From an uncultured bacterium (GTDB taxonomy: Bacteria > Fidelibacterota > Marinisomatia > Marinisomatales > Marinisomataceae): 64,000 bases of DNA. This document shows, piece by piece, positions 16,871 through 26,010 of this stretch. The stretch covers positions 1 through 64,000 of the forward strand of contig CALSYL010000004.1 in the NCBI GenBank assembly GCA_943841495.1, in the 5' to 3' direction. Position numbers and translations under genes: made by a program. A model generated the notes under the pieces. That model made no database searches and was not told where the DNA came from. It was given only the letters and a program-made list of their open reading frames with translations. The number at the start of each line of letters is the position of its first letter. Positions within the stretch are counted from its first letter, which is position 1.

Positions 16871-17386
16871 TTACTCTGATGCTTGATCAGTCTTTCTAAG
16901 CTCGTATAGTACGTCGTCTGTTAAATCAATAGTTGGTTTTGTATACAAAGATGCCTGGGAACCATCAACGATTAAATCAAACCCTTTTGAAATTGCTACT
17001 GCATTGACAGCTGCCTTAAACTTTTCAACTAACTCAAATTCTAACTGGGCTTGTTTTCTAGTCAATTCTCCATTAGGTCCAACTTTTGACATTTGATAAC
17101 TTTGTAATGAGTTATTCATATCAACAATATCTTGCTCTTTAGCTTTTTTAAGCTCTTCAGACATCATCAGACTTTGCTGTTCATATTCTTTGACCATACT
17201 ATCTAATTCTGTGGCCATTGATTGATATTCTTTTTGAATAACTTCTAAATCTAATTGTAGTTGTTGTTCAACATCTTTGAATTCTTCAAAATCAAGTCTG
17301 ATTTTTTCAGAAAATACTACACCTATTTTTTGCTGTGAAAAAGCTATTCCAGTTAATAATAATATTGTTAATATTTTTTTGTACAC
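16871..17386 (-). CDS. OmpH/Skp family periplasmic chaperone
   Basis: A 171-residue periplasmic holdase for unfolded outer-membrane proteins. A signal peptide (residues about 1-17, YKKILTILLLTGIAFS) is followed by the Skp-type opening QQKIGVVFSEKI. A long coiled-coil region comes next (about residues 40-120), and the C-terminal KGFDLIVDGSQASLYTKPTIDLTDD block is typical of the family. The GTG at 17386 is chosen because an AAGGAG ribosome site lies 6 bases upstream and the signal peptide starts there; the longer open frame to 17437 would run into bamA. It lies directly between bamA and lpxD. Confidence 0.9.
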   Translation of the reverse strand: MYKKILTILLLTGIAFSQQKIGVVFSEKIRLDFEEFKDVEQQLQLDLEVIQKEYQSMATELDSMVKEYEQQSLMMSEELKKAKEQDIVDMNNSLQSYQMSKVGPNGELTRKQAQLEFELVEKFKAAVNAVAISKGFDLIVDGSQASLYTKPTIDLTDDVLYELRKTDQASE

Positions 17387-17392
17387 TTTATT

Positions 17393-17398
17393 CTCCTT
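17393..17398 (-). promoter_or_regulatory. Ribosome binding site of ompH
   Basis: AAGGAG on the minus strand, 6 bases before the GTG at 17386. It decides the start of the OmpH/Skp gene in favour of GTG over an in-frame start 51 bases upstream that would overlap bamA. Confidence 0.7.
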
Positions 17399-17400
17399 AT

Positions 17401-19779
17401 TTAAAAAGTTTGCCCAAATGTGATTGTATACTCCCAACCCTGTGGGTTGCCATCACCAACTATATCATCAAATCCATATCCCATATCAAATCCTAATTTA
17501 CCAATACCTGGCATAAAAAACCTAACACCAACTCCTGCTGATTTTTTCATCGAAATTGAATTGAATCTATCAATGTAAAACGGCTCTGTCAATGCAGATG
17601 TATTCCATACATTCCCCATTTCACCAAAAGCCATAACATATATTACCGGATTTTCTGATAGAGGAAATCTTAATTCAGTTATAAATCTTCCCATTGAATT
17701 TCCACCCACGGCCTGTCCAGTGACAGTTTGAGGTCCAATGGCGTTGTCTGGATAACCACGAAGCGCGTTTCCATAAGGTATACCATTTCCACCCATAATA
17801 AACCTTTCGTCAAAAGGAACAAAACTTTGGGTATCATCTCCGACATCAATTGTCTTAATAACTCCCAGCTTTGCAGAGTTATAAAGAATGAATTTAGAAA
17901 AAGTTGGAGTAAACCACTCTAGTGTCAACATATGCTTTTGGAAGTTTTCATTACCTCCAAGAAATCCGCCGGAATAAGTATTCTCTAAAATAAACGTTGA
18001 TCCATTTGTTGGAAACTCTGCTCTATTTCGACTATCTCTTGATAACACTTGGGATAAACTTATTCCTCTAGTGGTTTGGAGGCCTCCTATATAATTATCT
18101 ATATCAGCTTGGGAACCATCATAGTCTTTTTGCATAAATTTAGCTGACCACATTACTCTAAAAAAGTCGTCTGGCCATTCAAGCCTTCGTCCAAAACTTG
18201 CAACGGCCCCTCCTACTGTAAAGTCTAGTGGGAAATAATAATTTGTTGATGATCCTCTGAAAGAATAAAAAATGGAAGCACCTACCAAATAAGGACTATC
18301 ATTTATCATGGGATCTTGAAAACTAATATTAAGTGATTTGTATTTTGATGGTTCTTGTGTTGTATAAACCGAAAAATTAGTCCCAGTACTTGCTCCAATA
18401 TTTAATTTTTGGCCCTTACCTCTAAAATTATCAAATTCTACACCTGCTCCTCCAGTAATTCCATACTCACCAGTAAAGCCTAGGTTGGCATTGATTCTTT
18501 GTGTTGATTTTTTTTCTTCTACAACAAAATCAAGATTAACTTTATCATCTGATATTGGAGTAACATCAGGAATAACATTGTCAAAGTAATTTAAAATCCA
18601 TATATCTCTTTGACTTCGCATAAGCTTTGATCTACTAAATACGTCTCCAGGATACAACTTCAGCTCTCTTCGAATTACATTTTCTCTAGTTTTTTCATTT
18701 CCTGATACAAAAATATTTTCAACAAAAACCTTATTCCCCTCATTGAAAACAAATTTCACATCAAGAGAGTCCGTACCAAATGGAACAACCTCAGGACTAA
18801 CATTACTAAAGATATACCCTTTGTCTTGATAAATACTCATCATCGTTTCAAATACAGACTTATCAAACTGCTCCTTAGAAAACATGTCTCCCTCTTGTAA
18901 ACCAAGAAGTCTTTTTAAGTCATTCTCTTCAGCAATCTGATTTCCTTCAAAAGTAAATTTTCTGAAATAATATTTTGGTCCCTCTTCAACATTAATTTGC
19001 AATGTAAGAGCAGAGTTTTCTTCATCAATCAACAGTGTATCACTGAGTACTCTAAAATCCCTGTGACCTTCATTTTGGTAAAAAGCTAATAATGTTTCTT
19101 TATCTTCATTAAAAGTTTTTGGATCGAAACTTTTTACCCAAAATGTCCACCATTTTCTTTGTTTAGTATTCGTTAATTCTTTTCTTAATTTTCTATCTGA
19201 AAAACTATTATTTCCTTCAAAAACAACGTTCTTAAGTCGATATTTTTTATTTTCCTTAATCGTAAATAAAACATCTCTTGCAAAATCTACACGAACAATT
19301 GTATCCTGGGGAACGACGACTGTTGGAGTAACCTCTACATTGAAATACCCATCTTCTTTATACATTTCAGTAATTTTTCTTGAAGCTTTTTCTAGCGAAT
19401 TAGGCTTAATTCTTTGACCGGATTTTAATTCAATTTTTTCTTTGAATCTTGCTTCTCTTACTGTCATTCCATCAAATAATACTTGATTTAATATAGGGCT
19501 TTCAGATACTTTAATTGTGATTTCTACTCCATACTGAGACTCATTGTTCAGAACAATATTAACATCATCAAATAATCCTAAATCCCAAAGTCTTGTAATA
19601 GCAGTTGAAATATCAGATCGTTGAATTTCTGTTCCATCTCTAAGTCCTGCAGAATATTTAATCATCTTGTCAGATGTTGTGGTATTTCCTTCAACGTTTA
19701 CCCTATAAAGGGTTACATTCTGTGCAAATAAATTTGCAAAGAAGCAGGAAAGAAATATTAATACCTTTATTTTTTTCAT
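17401..19779 (-). CDS. bamA: Outer membrane protein assembly factor BamA
   Basis: Central outer-membrane insertase of the BAM complex. It has 792 residues: a signal peptide (about 1-19), five POTRA domains (about 20-420) starting with VTLYRVNVEGNTTTSDKMIK, and a C-terminal 16-strand beta barrel. The barrel contains a typical lid-loop motif GNGIPYGNALRGYPDN (the conserved VRGF/Y-type sequence), and the protein ends in an aromatic residue (FGQTF). The neighbours ompH, lpxD, lpxC and uppS are the usual BamA company. The start is an ATG 3 bases after uppS. Its length is normal for the family. Confidence 0.96.
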   Translation of the reverse strand: MKKIKVLIFLSCFFANLFAQNVTLYRVNVEGNTTTSDKMIKYSAGLRDGTEIQRSDISTAITRLWDLGLFDDVNIVLNNESQYGVEITIKVSESPILNQVLFDGMTVREARFKEKIELKSGQRIKPNSLEKASRKITEMYKEDGYFNVEVTPTVVVPQDTIVRVDFARDVLFTIKENKKYRLKNVVFEGNNSFSDRKLRKELTNTKQRKWWTFWVKSFDPKTFNEDKETLLAFYQNEGHRDFRVLSDTLLIDEENSALTLQINVEEGPKYYFRKFTFEGNQIAEENDLKRLLGLQEGDMFSKEQFDKSVFETMMSIYQDKGYIFSNVSPEVVPFGTDSLDVKFVFNEGNKVFVENIFVSGNEKTRENVIRRELKLYPGDVFSRSKLMRSQRDIWILNYFDNVIPDVTPISDDKVNLDFVVEEKKSTQRINANLGFTGEYGITGGAGVEFDNFRGKGQKLNIGASTGTNFSVYTTQEPSKYKSLNISFQDPMINDSPYLVGASIFYSFRGSSTNYYFPLDFTVGGAVASFGRRLEWPDDFFRVMWSAKFMQKDYDGSQADIDNYIGGLQTTRGISLSQVLSRDSRNRAEFPTNGSTFILENTYSGGFLGGNENFQKHMLTLEWFTPTFSKFILYNSAKLGVIKTIDVGDDTQSFVPFDERFIMGGNGIPYGNALRGYPDNAIGPQTVTGQAVGGNSMGRFITELRFPLSENPVIYVMAFGEMGNVWNTSALTEPFYIDRFNSISMKKSAGVGVRFFMPGIGKLGFDMGYGFDDIVGDGNPQGWEYTITFGQTF

Positions 19780-19782
19780 TTT

Positions 19783-20469
19783 TTAAACTTTTCCAAACTT
19801 TCTATTTCTACACTTAAAGTCTTCTAATGCTTTGTCTAGCTCACTAGTTTCAAATTCGGGCCACAACTTTTTAGAAGTATAAATCTCTGCATAAGCTGAT
19901 TGCCATAATAAAAAATTGCTTAACCTATTTTCTCCACCAGTTCTAATAATTAAGTCTGCATCTGGTAATTCAGGGCAATATAAGTGATTTTTTAGAATAT
20001 CTTCATTAATTATTTCAATATTACTCTCTAAAATTGAGTTCATTGCATCAATTATTTCTTGGCGTCCCCCATAGCTTAGTGCTAAAGTTAAAAATAAGCC
20101 TGAATTATTCTTTGTTTTATTAATTGTTAATTCTAAAAACTCCTTAGTTTTTTTTGGTATTTCCTCTAACCTTCCAACGACATTAAACCTAATATTGTTC
20201 CTCATCATGTTCTTAATTTCTTTTTGTAGCATAAATGACAACAGTTCCATTAATGAATCTATTTCCTCTTTAGGCCTTAGCCAGTTTTCGCTAGAGAAAG
20301 TATATAGCGTTAAAAATGGTATTTTTTTTTGAACACAATCGTTAATTATTTTTTTAGCGGTTTGAGCTCCCTCTTTATGTCCAAAAGCCCTTGATTTATT
20401 TTTATTAACAGCCCATCTTCCATTGCCATCCATTATAATCGCTAAATGATTTAAGGATAAATCATTCAT
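19783..20469 (-). CDS. uppS: Undecaprenyl diphosphate synthase
   Basis: cis-prenyltransferase that makes the C55 lipid carrier used for peptidoglycan and LPS. It has 228 residues. The substrate site is HLAIIMDGNGRWA with the catalytic aspartate, followed by GHKEGA. Other family motifs are TLYTFSSENW and the C-terminal DLIIRTGGENRLSNFLLWQSAYAE-type region (RTGGE, LLWQ and the Y(A/S)E segment). It overlaps mrp by 8 bases and precedes bamA by 3. The usual downstream cdsA is not present here. Confidence 0.95.
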   Translation of the reverse strand: MNDLSLNHLAIIMDGNGRWAVNKNKSRAFGHKEGAQTAKKIINDCVQKKIPFLTLYTFSSENWLRPKEEIDSLMELLSFMLQKEIKNMMRNNIRFNVVGRLEEIPKKTKEFLELTINKTKNNSGLFLTLALSYGGRQEIIDAMNSILESNIEIINEDILKNHLYCPELPDADLIIRTGGENRLSNFLLWQSAYAEIYTSKKLWPEFETSELDKALEDFKCRNRKFGKV

Positions 20470-21562
20470 ATTGTTTAACCAGACTTTTGGCTACTCTAAT
20501 GAATATTTCTGAAATTGTATGCTTTGAATCGTATTGGACTAATGGCTCTCCCTTATCAATAGAAAGCATTAAATCTTCCGAATAGGGTATCTCTGCCAAT
20601 AAAGGAACATTTAGTCTTGCACTTTCCTCCAGCCCCCCTCCTTTTTTAAATAGATGAAAATTAAAGGAGAAATGTTCATTCTCAACTTTAACTGTTTTAC
20701 CATTAATTAATATTTCTTGATTGTTCATTCCCGGTATTTCCCCTTGAATGTTCATAAAAGACATATTTTCAATAACGCCAAGTAATTTTGTTTTTACTTT
20801 TTTAAACATATCTGCGCCTTTTCTAACATCTGTCAATGCAATATCATTTGGTGTTGTTACAATGATAGCTCCATCTAAAGGAATTTTTTGCGATAGGGTA
20901 AGTTGAACATCGCCAGTACCTGGCGGAAGATCTAAAATCAAATAATCTAATTCTCCCCATGTAACATCCTTAAAAAATTGTTCTGTCATTTTTGCAACCA
21001 ACGGACCTCTCCAAACAACGGGTGCTTGGTTGCCGCTAATAAAACCAAAACTCATTAATTTTAAATTATTTTTTTCAATTGGTACAATTTTTTGCCCATC
21101 CACAACTTGAGGATTTTCATTTACTCCCATTGTAATAGGAAGAGAAGGTCCATATATGTCCAAATCTAATAATCCAGTTTTATAGCCTAGCTGAGCTAGT
21201 GCCGAAGCAATATTTAAAGCAACGGTTGATTTTCCAACCCCTCCTTTTCCACTAGCAACGGCGATAATGTTTTTAATCTTACCTTCTACGTTCGCATCTT
21301 TGTTGCTAGTATCTACTGTTTTTCTTGCAGGCTGATCTAACACTTTTATTTTGACATCAAATTTATCTATTTGTATAGATTCGGAAATTTGCTTAACCAG
21401 TTGATTTTTTTTCTCTTCGTTTTGAGAAGAAATGGAGAGAATAATTGTAATATTATTTTTATCAATCACTACATCTTTAACCATTCCAAAAGAGACGATA
21501 TCTCTATTAAAGCCAGGATAATTGATAGTCTTGAGTTTTTCTAATATTTGATTTTTATCCAT
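20462..21562 (-). CDS. Mrp/ApbC family iron-sulfur cluster carrier ATPase
   Basis: A 366-residue P-loop NTPase thought to carry and deliver Fe-S clusters. The N-terminal MIP18/DUF59 domain (about residues 1-95, with the YPGFNRDIVSFGMV motif) is followed by a deviant Walker A in ASGKGGVGKSTVALNIA, the switch motif YGPSLPITMGV, and LILDLPPGTGDVQLTL. The common CxxC for cluster binding in the C-terminal part is not evident; the corresponding stretch reads ENMSFMNIQGEIPGMN. That makes the cluster-carrier role uncertain. It heads the uppS-bamA-lpx operon. Confidence 0.88.
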   Translation of the reverse strand: MDKNQILEKLKTINYPGFNRDIVSFGMVKDVVIDKNNITIILSISSQNEEKKNQLVKQISESIQIDKFDVKIKVLDQPARKTVDTSNKDANVEGKIKNIIAVASGKGGVGKSTVALNIASALAQLGYKTGLLDLDIYGPSLPITMGVNENPQVVDGQKIVPIEKNNLKLMSFGFISGNQAPVVWRGPLVAKMTEQFFKDVTWGELDYLILDLPPGTGDVQLTLSQKIPLDGAIIVTTPNDIALTDVRKGADMFKKVKTKLLGVIENMSFMNIQGEIPGMNNQEILINGKTVKVENEHFSFNFHLFKKGGGLEESARLNVPLLAEIPYSEDLMLSIDKGEPLVQYDSKHTISEIFIRVAKSLVKQYE

Positions 21563-21627
21563 TTATAAATAAAGTTATGAGTGTAAAAATAGAAAATGAA
21601 AGTGTAAAATGTTAGGAAATTATAAAC

Positions 21628-21924
21628 TTATCTTTCTTGACCAAAGAAACTATAATTTTTATCGATTGAGGTTTCATATTCATCGGGAACCTCATCTTCA
21701 TCATAGATTGCATCTACTGGACACTCAGGCTCACACGCACCACAATCAATACATTCTTCAGGATTTATATATAATTGCTTATTGGTAGCATCATAACCGC
21801 TTGCTTTTGCCTCTTCCCCTGATCCTTCTGGATCATCTGGTCCATGAATACAATCAACCGGACAAACTTCTACACATGCTGTATCGCATGTTCCAACGCA
21901 TGGATCTGCTATAATGTATGTCAT
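21628..21924 (-). CDS. Ferredoxin, two-cluster (7Fe/8Fe) type
   Basis: A 98-residue electron-transfer protein with two cysteine clusters. The first is C9-x7-C17-x3-C21 with extra C13 and C25. The second is C58-x2-C61-x2-C64-x3-C68 in the CIDCGACEPECP motif, flanked by PVDAIYDEDEVP. The layout resembles the 7Fe ferredoxins ([3Fe-4S] plus [4Fe-4S]) of Chlorobi and Bacteroidota relatives. It has a 20-odd residue acidic insertion between clusters. The ATG at 21924 is the natural start (MTYIIADPC); the longer open frame would overlap the divergent transporter. Confidence 0.9.
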   Translation of the reverse strand: MTYIIADPCVGTCDTACVEVCPVDCIHGPDDPEGSGEEAKASGYDATNKQLYINPEECIDCGACEPECPVDAIYDEDEVPDEYETSIDKNYSFFGQER

Positions 21925-21955
21925 AATTATCTTTATTTTACGTAGTTTCAATCCG

Positions 21956-23152
21956 ATGTTCAAAGGAAAAAATTTAAATATATTTTTATTAACGGTGCCG
22001 TTGATGAATTCCATTGCAAGAGCAATTTATGATGTTGCCTTTATATGGCTTGTTTTAGATTTAACGAATTCTGAAAAAATAACTGGTATTGTTGCTATGA
22101 CTTCTTATTTACCAGCAATTTTATGTGGATTGTTTATTGGAGCTATTGTTGATTTATTCCCCAAGACTAAAATGATATCATTTGCAACTATTATGCAGGG
22201 TTTAATTTTAGCACTTATACCTCTACTATTTTATTTAAACATTACTTCTATCTGGATTATTGTACTCATTGCTTTTTTTCACAATGCTTTTGGGTTGCCA
22301 ATGGTGCCTGCTTTTAACGCCTATCTACCTACACAAATCAGCAAAGAAGGGTTGCTTAAAGCAAACTCGATTGTTAACATTTCTTGGCAAACAGCTGTAT
22401 TAATAGGCCCAATCATTGCTGCTCAACTTTTAACAATTTATAATGTCGAAAACTTATTTGTTTTTTGTCTATTCTTTTACTTTATAGCTGCCGCCATAAC
22501 TACGATGGCTCCAAAAGATATTGTTGAAAAAGAAGAGATTAATATGCAGAAGATCATTTCTAAAACTAAGGAAGGTATTGGCTACCTTAGAGAACACACT
22601 ACCTTTGCATTCATTATTCTTTTAACCTTGCTTAGCAATTTATTCGTTATGGGTCCAGCAATAGTTGGTATACCAATATTAGTTAAACTTTATTTAGGCG
22701 GTACTGCATCTGATTTTGCGATAGTTGAAGCATTTGTAGGTTTAGGAATGCTTATTGGAACTGCAATAGTATATAAAATTGGCAATAAATTACCTCACGG
22801 CCTACTATTTCTTTTGGGCTTATTTATAGACGGAGCAAGTTTTTGTTTTTATTACTTTATTGAAACATTGAACCAATTGAATTTTTTATCCTTTATGCAT
22901 GGTATTGGAATTCCCTTTTTAATTATTTCTAGAGTTTCAATTATGCAAAAAAATATACCAGAAAAGTTACTCGGTCGTATCTTTGCAATTATTTCTGTTT
23001 CAATTCTAAGTATGACTGCTATCTCTAGTGGAATGATTGGGCTACTAACAGAAGTGATAAGTATTCACGAAATATTTTTATTATTTGGTTTAATGGCTGG
23101 ATTATGTGGAATAGCAGGCTTAATTCACCCTAAAATTAGATATTTAAACTAA
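21956..23152 (+). CDS. MFS transporter
   Basis: A 398-residue major facilitator protein with about 12 hydrophobic segments. It resembles the enterobactin-exporter/MFS_3 type (EntS-like), as in the repeated Asp/Lys loop GAIVDLFPKTKMISFATIMQ, which is the motif-A position after TM2. Substrate cannot be inferred. The ATG at 21956 is preferred; an upstream in-frame ATG at 21914 would overlap the divergent ferredoxin gene. Its 3' end overlaps plsC by 9 bases in convergent orientation. It is a single-gene unit with no substrate-defining neighbour. Confidence 0.85.
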   Translation: MFKGKNLNIFLLTVPLMNSIARAIYDVAFIWLVLDLTNSEKITGIVAMTSYLPAILCGLFIGAIVDLFPKTKMISFATIMQGLILALIPLLFYLNITSIWIIVLIAFFHNAFGLPMVPAFNAYLPTQISKEGLLKANSIVNISWQTAVLIGPIIAAQLLTIYNVENLFVFCLFFYFIAAAITTMAPKDIVEKEEINMQKIISKTKEGIGYLREHTTFAFIILLTLLSNLFVMGPAIVGIPILVKLYLGGTASDFAIVEAFVGLGMLIGTAIVYKIGNKLPHGLLFLLGLFIDGASFCFYYFIETLNQLNFLSFMHGIGIPFLIISRVSIMQKNIPEKLLGRIFAIISVSILSMTAISSGMIGLLTEVISIHEIFLLFGLMAGLCGIAGLIHPKIRYLN

Positions 23153-23857
23153 AAGATTGGCCACTTTTGACCTTGTAAGATCTCTAAGTTCTTCAACGCT
23201 TAAGTCTTTATAGTCTTTTGGAGTAATTGGCTCTCCAAATACTGTTGTTAGTTTGCCTGGATTAATTATCCAACTGTTTCTTACATTTGCACGATACGCT
23301 CCAACTAGGCCAACGGGAACAATGGAAGCAACGTTTGTAGCCTTTGCAAAATGGAATACCCCTTTTTTGAATTCGCCCAATTCCCCAGTAAGAGTCCTTT
23401 GTCCTTCCGGAGATAATATCATAGAATCACCATCTTCAACCAATATTTTTTCTGCTGCTTTTAAAGTTTTTATGGCTTTATCTGTATTTTCATGTGTTAC
23501 CGCATACGCACCGTATCTTTTAGCAAAATACCCAAAAAGAGGCCACTTAAAAACTCCCTCCCAACCAATAGCATTTACATAATAAGGAATGGATCCTCCC
23601 AGCATGAAAACATCAAACATCGATTCGTGATTAAACATAAAAATATAGGGGCCATTTTCTTTCTTAGGCGCCTGACCTTTTACGCTAAACCACTGAAAAG
23701 AAACTAACATCAACAATCTACTTGAGATAGGGATTAGAGGATAATATGCGTTTCTCATATGCGTAAAGTATGAGCAAACAATACCTGTTATCAAAAACAA
23801 AACAAATAAAGGTAAAAATAAAATAAACACAATTGCAGATATTAATGTTTTTATCAT
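23144..23857 (-). CDS. plsC: 1-acyl-sn-glycerol-3-phosphate acyltransferase
   Basis: Acylates lysophosphatidic acid to phosphatidic acid at the inner membrane. It has 237 residues with an N-terminal membrane segment (about 3-28). The HX4D catalytic motif is FNHESMFDVF, and the second block is LSPEGQRTLTGELGEFKKG (EGxR-type phosphate-binding loop), followed by VPVGLVGAY. It lies 11 bases after mutY and overlaps the convergent transporter by 9 bases. It is a PlsC family member by all four blocks; substrate preference is unknown. Confidence 0.9.
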   Translation of the reverse strand: MIKTLISAIVFILFLPLFVLFLITGIVCSYFTHMRNAYYPLIPISSRLLMLVSFQWFSVKGQAPKKENGPYIFMFNHESMFDVFMLGGSIPYYVNAIGWEGVFKWPLFGYFAKRYGAYAVTHENTDKAIKTLKAAEKILVEDGDSMILSPEGQRTLTGELGEFKKGVFHFAKATNVASIVPVGLVGAYRANVRNSWIINPGKLTTVFGEPITPKDYKDLSVEELRDLTRSKVANLLV

Positions 23858-23868
23858 ATCGCGCTATT

Positions 23869-24903
23869 TTAATCTAACTTTCTAAGAATATCTAACATTT
23901 TATGGTTTGCTTTTGGCAGAGCATATTTATCAATATCATCAATCTGTATCCATTTATAGTCCTGCTTAATAGACAGATTGCTTATAGATTTTGGATAAGA
24001 AATAAACAATGCAATATTTACTCCAAAATGAGAGTATTGATGTTTTATAGATCCCAAGTAAGTTGGCGTTTTAATATTTAGATTAGTTTCCTCTTTTAGC
24101 TCTCTTATAATAGCTATTTCTGCTGATTCATTTTTTTCAATCTTTCCTCCTGGAAACTCCCATAAGCCTGATAAAAATTTTGTATTTTCTCTTTTAGAAA
24201 TTAACACTCTGTTATCAAACTTTATTACAGAAACTGCTATATCATATGTTGGTAGTTTTTTAGAAATCTTGGGAGTTGGGTATTTTGTTGGTGAAGAAGA
24301 TTTGAAAGCCTTACAAGAGCTTTTTATAGGACATTGTTTGCAAAAAGTGGTATATGCCTTACATAAGGAACTTCCGAGATCCATTAAAGCTTCATTGTAA
24401 TCTCCAGGCCTATCTTTGCTTTGATTTTTTTCTAAAAAATTAATAACTCTTTGTTGATTTCTTTTGCTTTTGGCTTTCAATCCTAATTGTCTATAGCCTA
24501 TTCTTTCTAAATTGGTATCTATGCCAACAGCCTGATTGTTATAAGCAATTGCAAGAATTGTTTTTGCAGTATAGTCACCGATTCCAGGCAAACTAACTAA
24601 CTCTTCATATGTTTTTGGGAAAGATGTCGTTATTTTTTGAACAGCGCTATAAATATTTTTGCACCTACTATAGTATCCTAACCCCTCCCATATCTTAATT
24701 ATATCATCATATTTAGCATTTTTTAATGATTCAAGGTTAGGATATTTTTCCATCCATTTATTAAAGTATGGGATTACAGTTTTAACTTGAGTTTGTTGCA
24801 ACATTATTTCAGAAATCCAAACTCTATAAGGGTTTCTCCCATGTCTCCATGGTAGATTTCTTTTATTTTGGTCGAACCATTCTAGTAGCTTTTGATTAAT
24901 CAT
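23869..24903 (-). CDS. mutY: A/G-specific adenine glycosylase MutY with Nudix-type C-terminal domain
   Basis: Removes adenine mispaired with 8-oxoguanine. It has 344 residues. The catalytic glutamate is E32 in WISEIMLQQTQV and the aspartate is D129 in GIDTNLERIGY. The hairpin motif is SLPGIGDYTAKT. The [4Fe-4S] cysteines are C181, C188, C191 and C197 (C-x6-C-x2-C-x5-C). The C-terminal domain carries an almost complete Nudix hydrolase box at 253-275 (G-x5-E-x7-RE-L-x-EE-x-N-L; only the late G is N). Ordinary MutY has a Nudix fold without this catalytic box. It ends 11 bases before plsC. Confidence 0.93.
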   Translation of the reverse strand: MINQKLLEWFDQNKRNLPWRHGRNPYRVWISEIMLQQTQVKTVIPYFNKWMEKYPNLESLKNAKYDDIIKIWEGLGYYSRCKNIYSAVQKITTSFPKTYEELVSLPGIGDYTAKTILAIAYNNQAVGIDTNLERIGYRQLGLKAKSKRNQQRVINFLEKNQSKDRPGDYNEALMDLGSSLCKAYTTFCKQCPIKSSCKAFKSSSPTKYPTPKISKKLPTYDIAVSVIKFDNRVLISKRENTKFLSGLWEFPGGKIEKNESAEIAIIRELKEETNLNIKTPTYLGSIKHQYSHFGVNIALFISYPKSISNLSIKQDYKWIQIDDIDKYALPKANHKMLDILRKLD

Positions 24904-24921
24904 AAGCTACAATTTACTAAC

Positions 24922-25932
24922 TTAACTACAAGTTGTATCTATTAATGCTGCACATGCTTTGTAAGGATCTACATTTGAGGCAGGTCTTCTATCTTCGAGA
25001 TAACCTCTGCCTTCATTTGCTACATCCATTGGGATTCGTATAGAAGCTCCTCTATCACTAACTCCATACTTAAATTCATTAATGCTACATGTTTCGTGGT
25101 CACCAGTTAACCTTTCATCATTATTAGCTCCATAGGCAGCGATATGCTTTTCAACCTCTTTGCCGAGCTTTTCACAGGCTTCATTGATAACTGATATGCC
25201 GCCTTCTGCTCTCATGCTTTCAGTGCTATAATTAATATGTGCACCAGATCCATTCCAGTCACCCTTAATTGGCTTTGGATGCAATTCTACTGTAAGGCCA
25301 TAATCTTCACCTATTCTTTCAAGTAGCCATCTTGCCACCCAAAGTTGATCACAAACTTCTAATGCTGGTAGCGGTCCAACCTGATACTCCCACTGTCCCA
25401 ACATCACCTCTGCATTGATACCAGAAATTTCAAAACCTGCTTCTAAACATAGGTCTAAATGATCTTCAACCATACCTCTAGCTGCTACATTTTCAGAACC
25501 AACACTACAATAATAAGGTCCTTGTGGTCTTTCAGGGAAACCTTCTTCAGGCCAACCAGCCGGCTGCTTACCATCCATTAACGTGTACTCTTGTTCTATT
25601 CCAAACCACGGTTTATGGTCTTTAAATTTATCAGCTAATTCAACTAGAGCTGCCCTGCTATTAGACTTATGTGGTGAACCGTCGGGATTACACACTTCGC
25701 ACATAACTAAAATATTATCTCCTCCTCGCAGTGGATCTGGACACATCCAAACCGGTTTCAGCTTACAATCACTGTCTCCACCTTCAGCCTGAAGTGTACT
25801 TGAACCATCAAATCCCCAGGAAGGTAGTTCAGATACAGATAAAATCTTATTATTCAAAACTTTTGTTTTTGACCTAAGGCTTGCAGTGGGCTCATAGCCA
25901 TCAATCCAGATATATTCAGCTTTAATTTTCAT
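24922..25932 (-). CDS. Glutamine synthetase, type II (GSII)
   Basis: ATP-dependent synthesis of glutamine from glutamate and ammonia. It has 336 residues, the short GSII form found in eukaryotes and some bacteria rather than the 440-470-residue GSI. The beta-grasp domain opens with AEYIWIDGYEPTASLRSKTK and SWGFDGSST. Active-site blocks are PWFGIEQEYTL, NAEVMLGQWEYQVGP, GDWNGSGAHINYSTESM and HETCSINEFKYGVSDRG. GSII has no adenylylation tyrosine, so control by GlnE is not expected. An Lrp/AsnC gene lies 78 bases upstream, and ATTAATAAA repeats in the gap suggest transcriptional control by it. Confidence 0.93.
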   Translation of the reverse strand: MKIKAEYIWIDGYEPTASLRSKTKVLNNKILSVSELPSWGFDGSSTLQAEGGDSDCKLKPVWMCPDPLRGGDNILVMCEVCNPDGSPHKSNSRAALVELADKFKDHKPWFGIEQEYTLMDGKQPAGWPEEGFPERPQGPYYCSVGSENVAARGMVEDHLDLCLEAGFEISGINAEVMLGQWEYQVGPLPALEVCDQLWVARWLLERIGEDYGLTVELHPKPIKGDWNGSGAHINYSTESMRAEGGISVINEACEKLGKEVEKHIAAYGANNDERLTGDHETCSINEFKYGVSDRGASIRIPMDVANEGRGYLEDRRPASNVDPYKACAALIDTTCS

Positions 25933-25982
25933 TGAAAATTTCCTTATGTAATTTAATTTGAATTAAAAAATCAACTAAATAT

Positions 25983-26004
25983 ATTAATAAAATAAATTAA
26001 TAAA
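25983..26004. repeat. ATTAATAAA direct repeats upstream of glutamine synthetase
   Basis: Two copies of the 9-mer ATTAATAAA at 25983-25991 and 25996-26004. They lie between the glutamine synthetase start and the end of the Lrp/AsnC gene. The same 9-mer recurs three times upstream of that regulator gene. This may be a regulator-binding region or promoter-associated A+T-rich DNA. Confidence 0.4.
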
Positions 26005-26010
26005 AATTAA

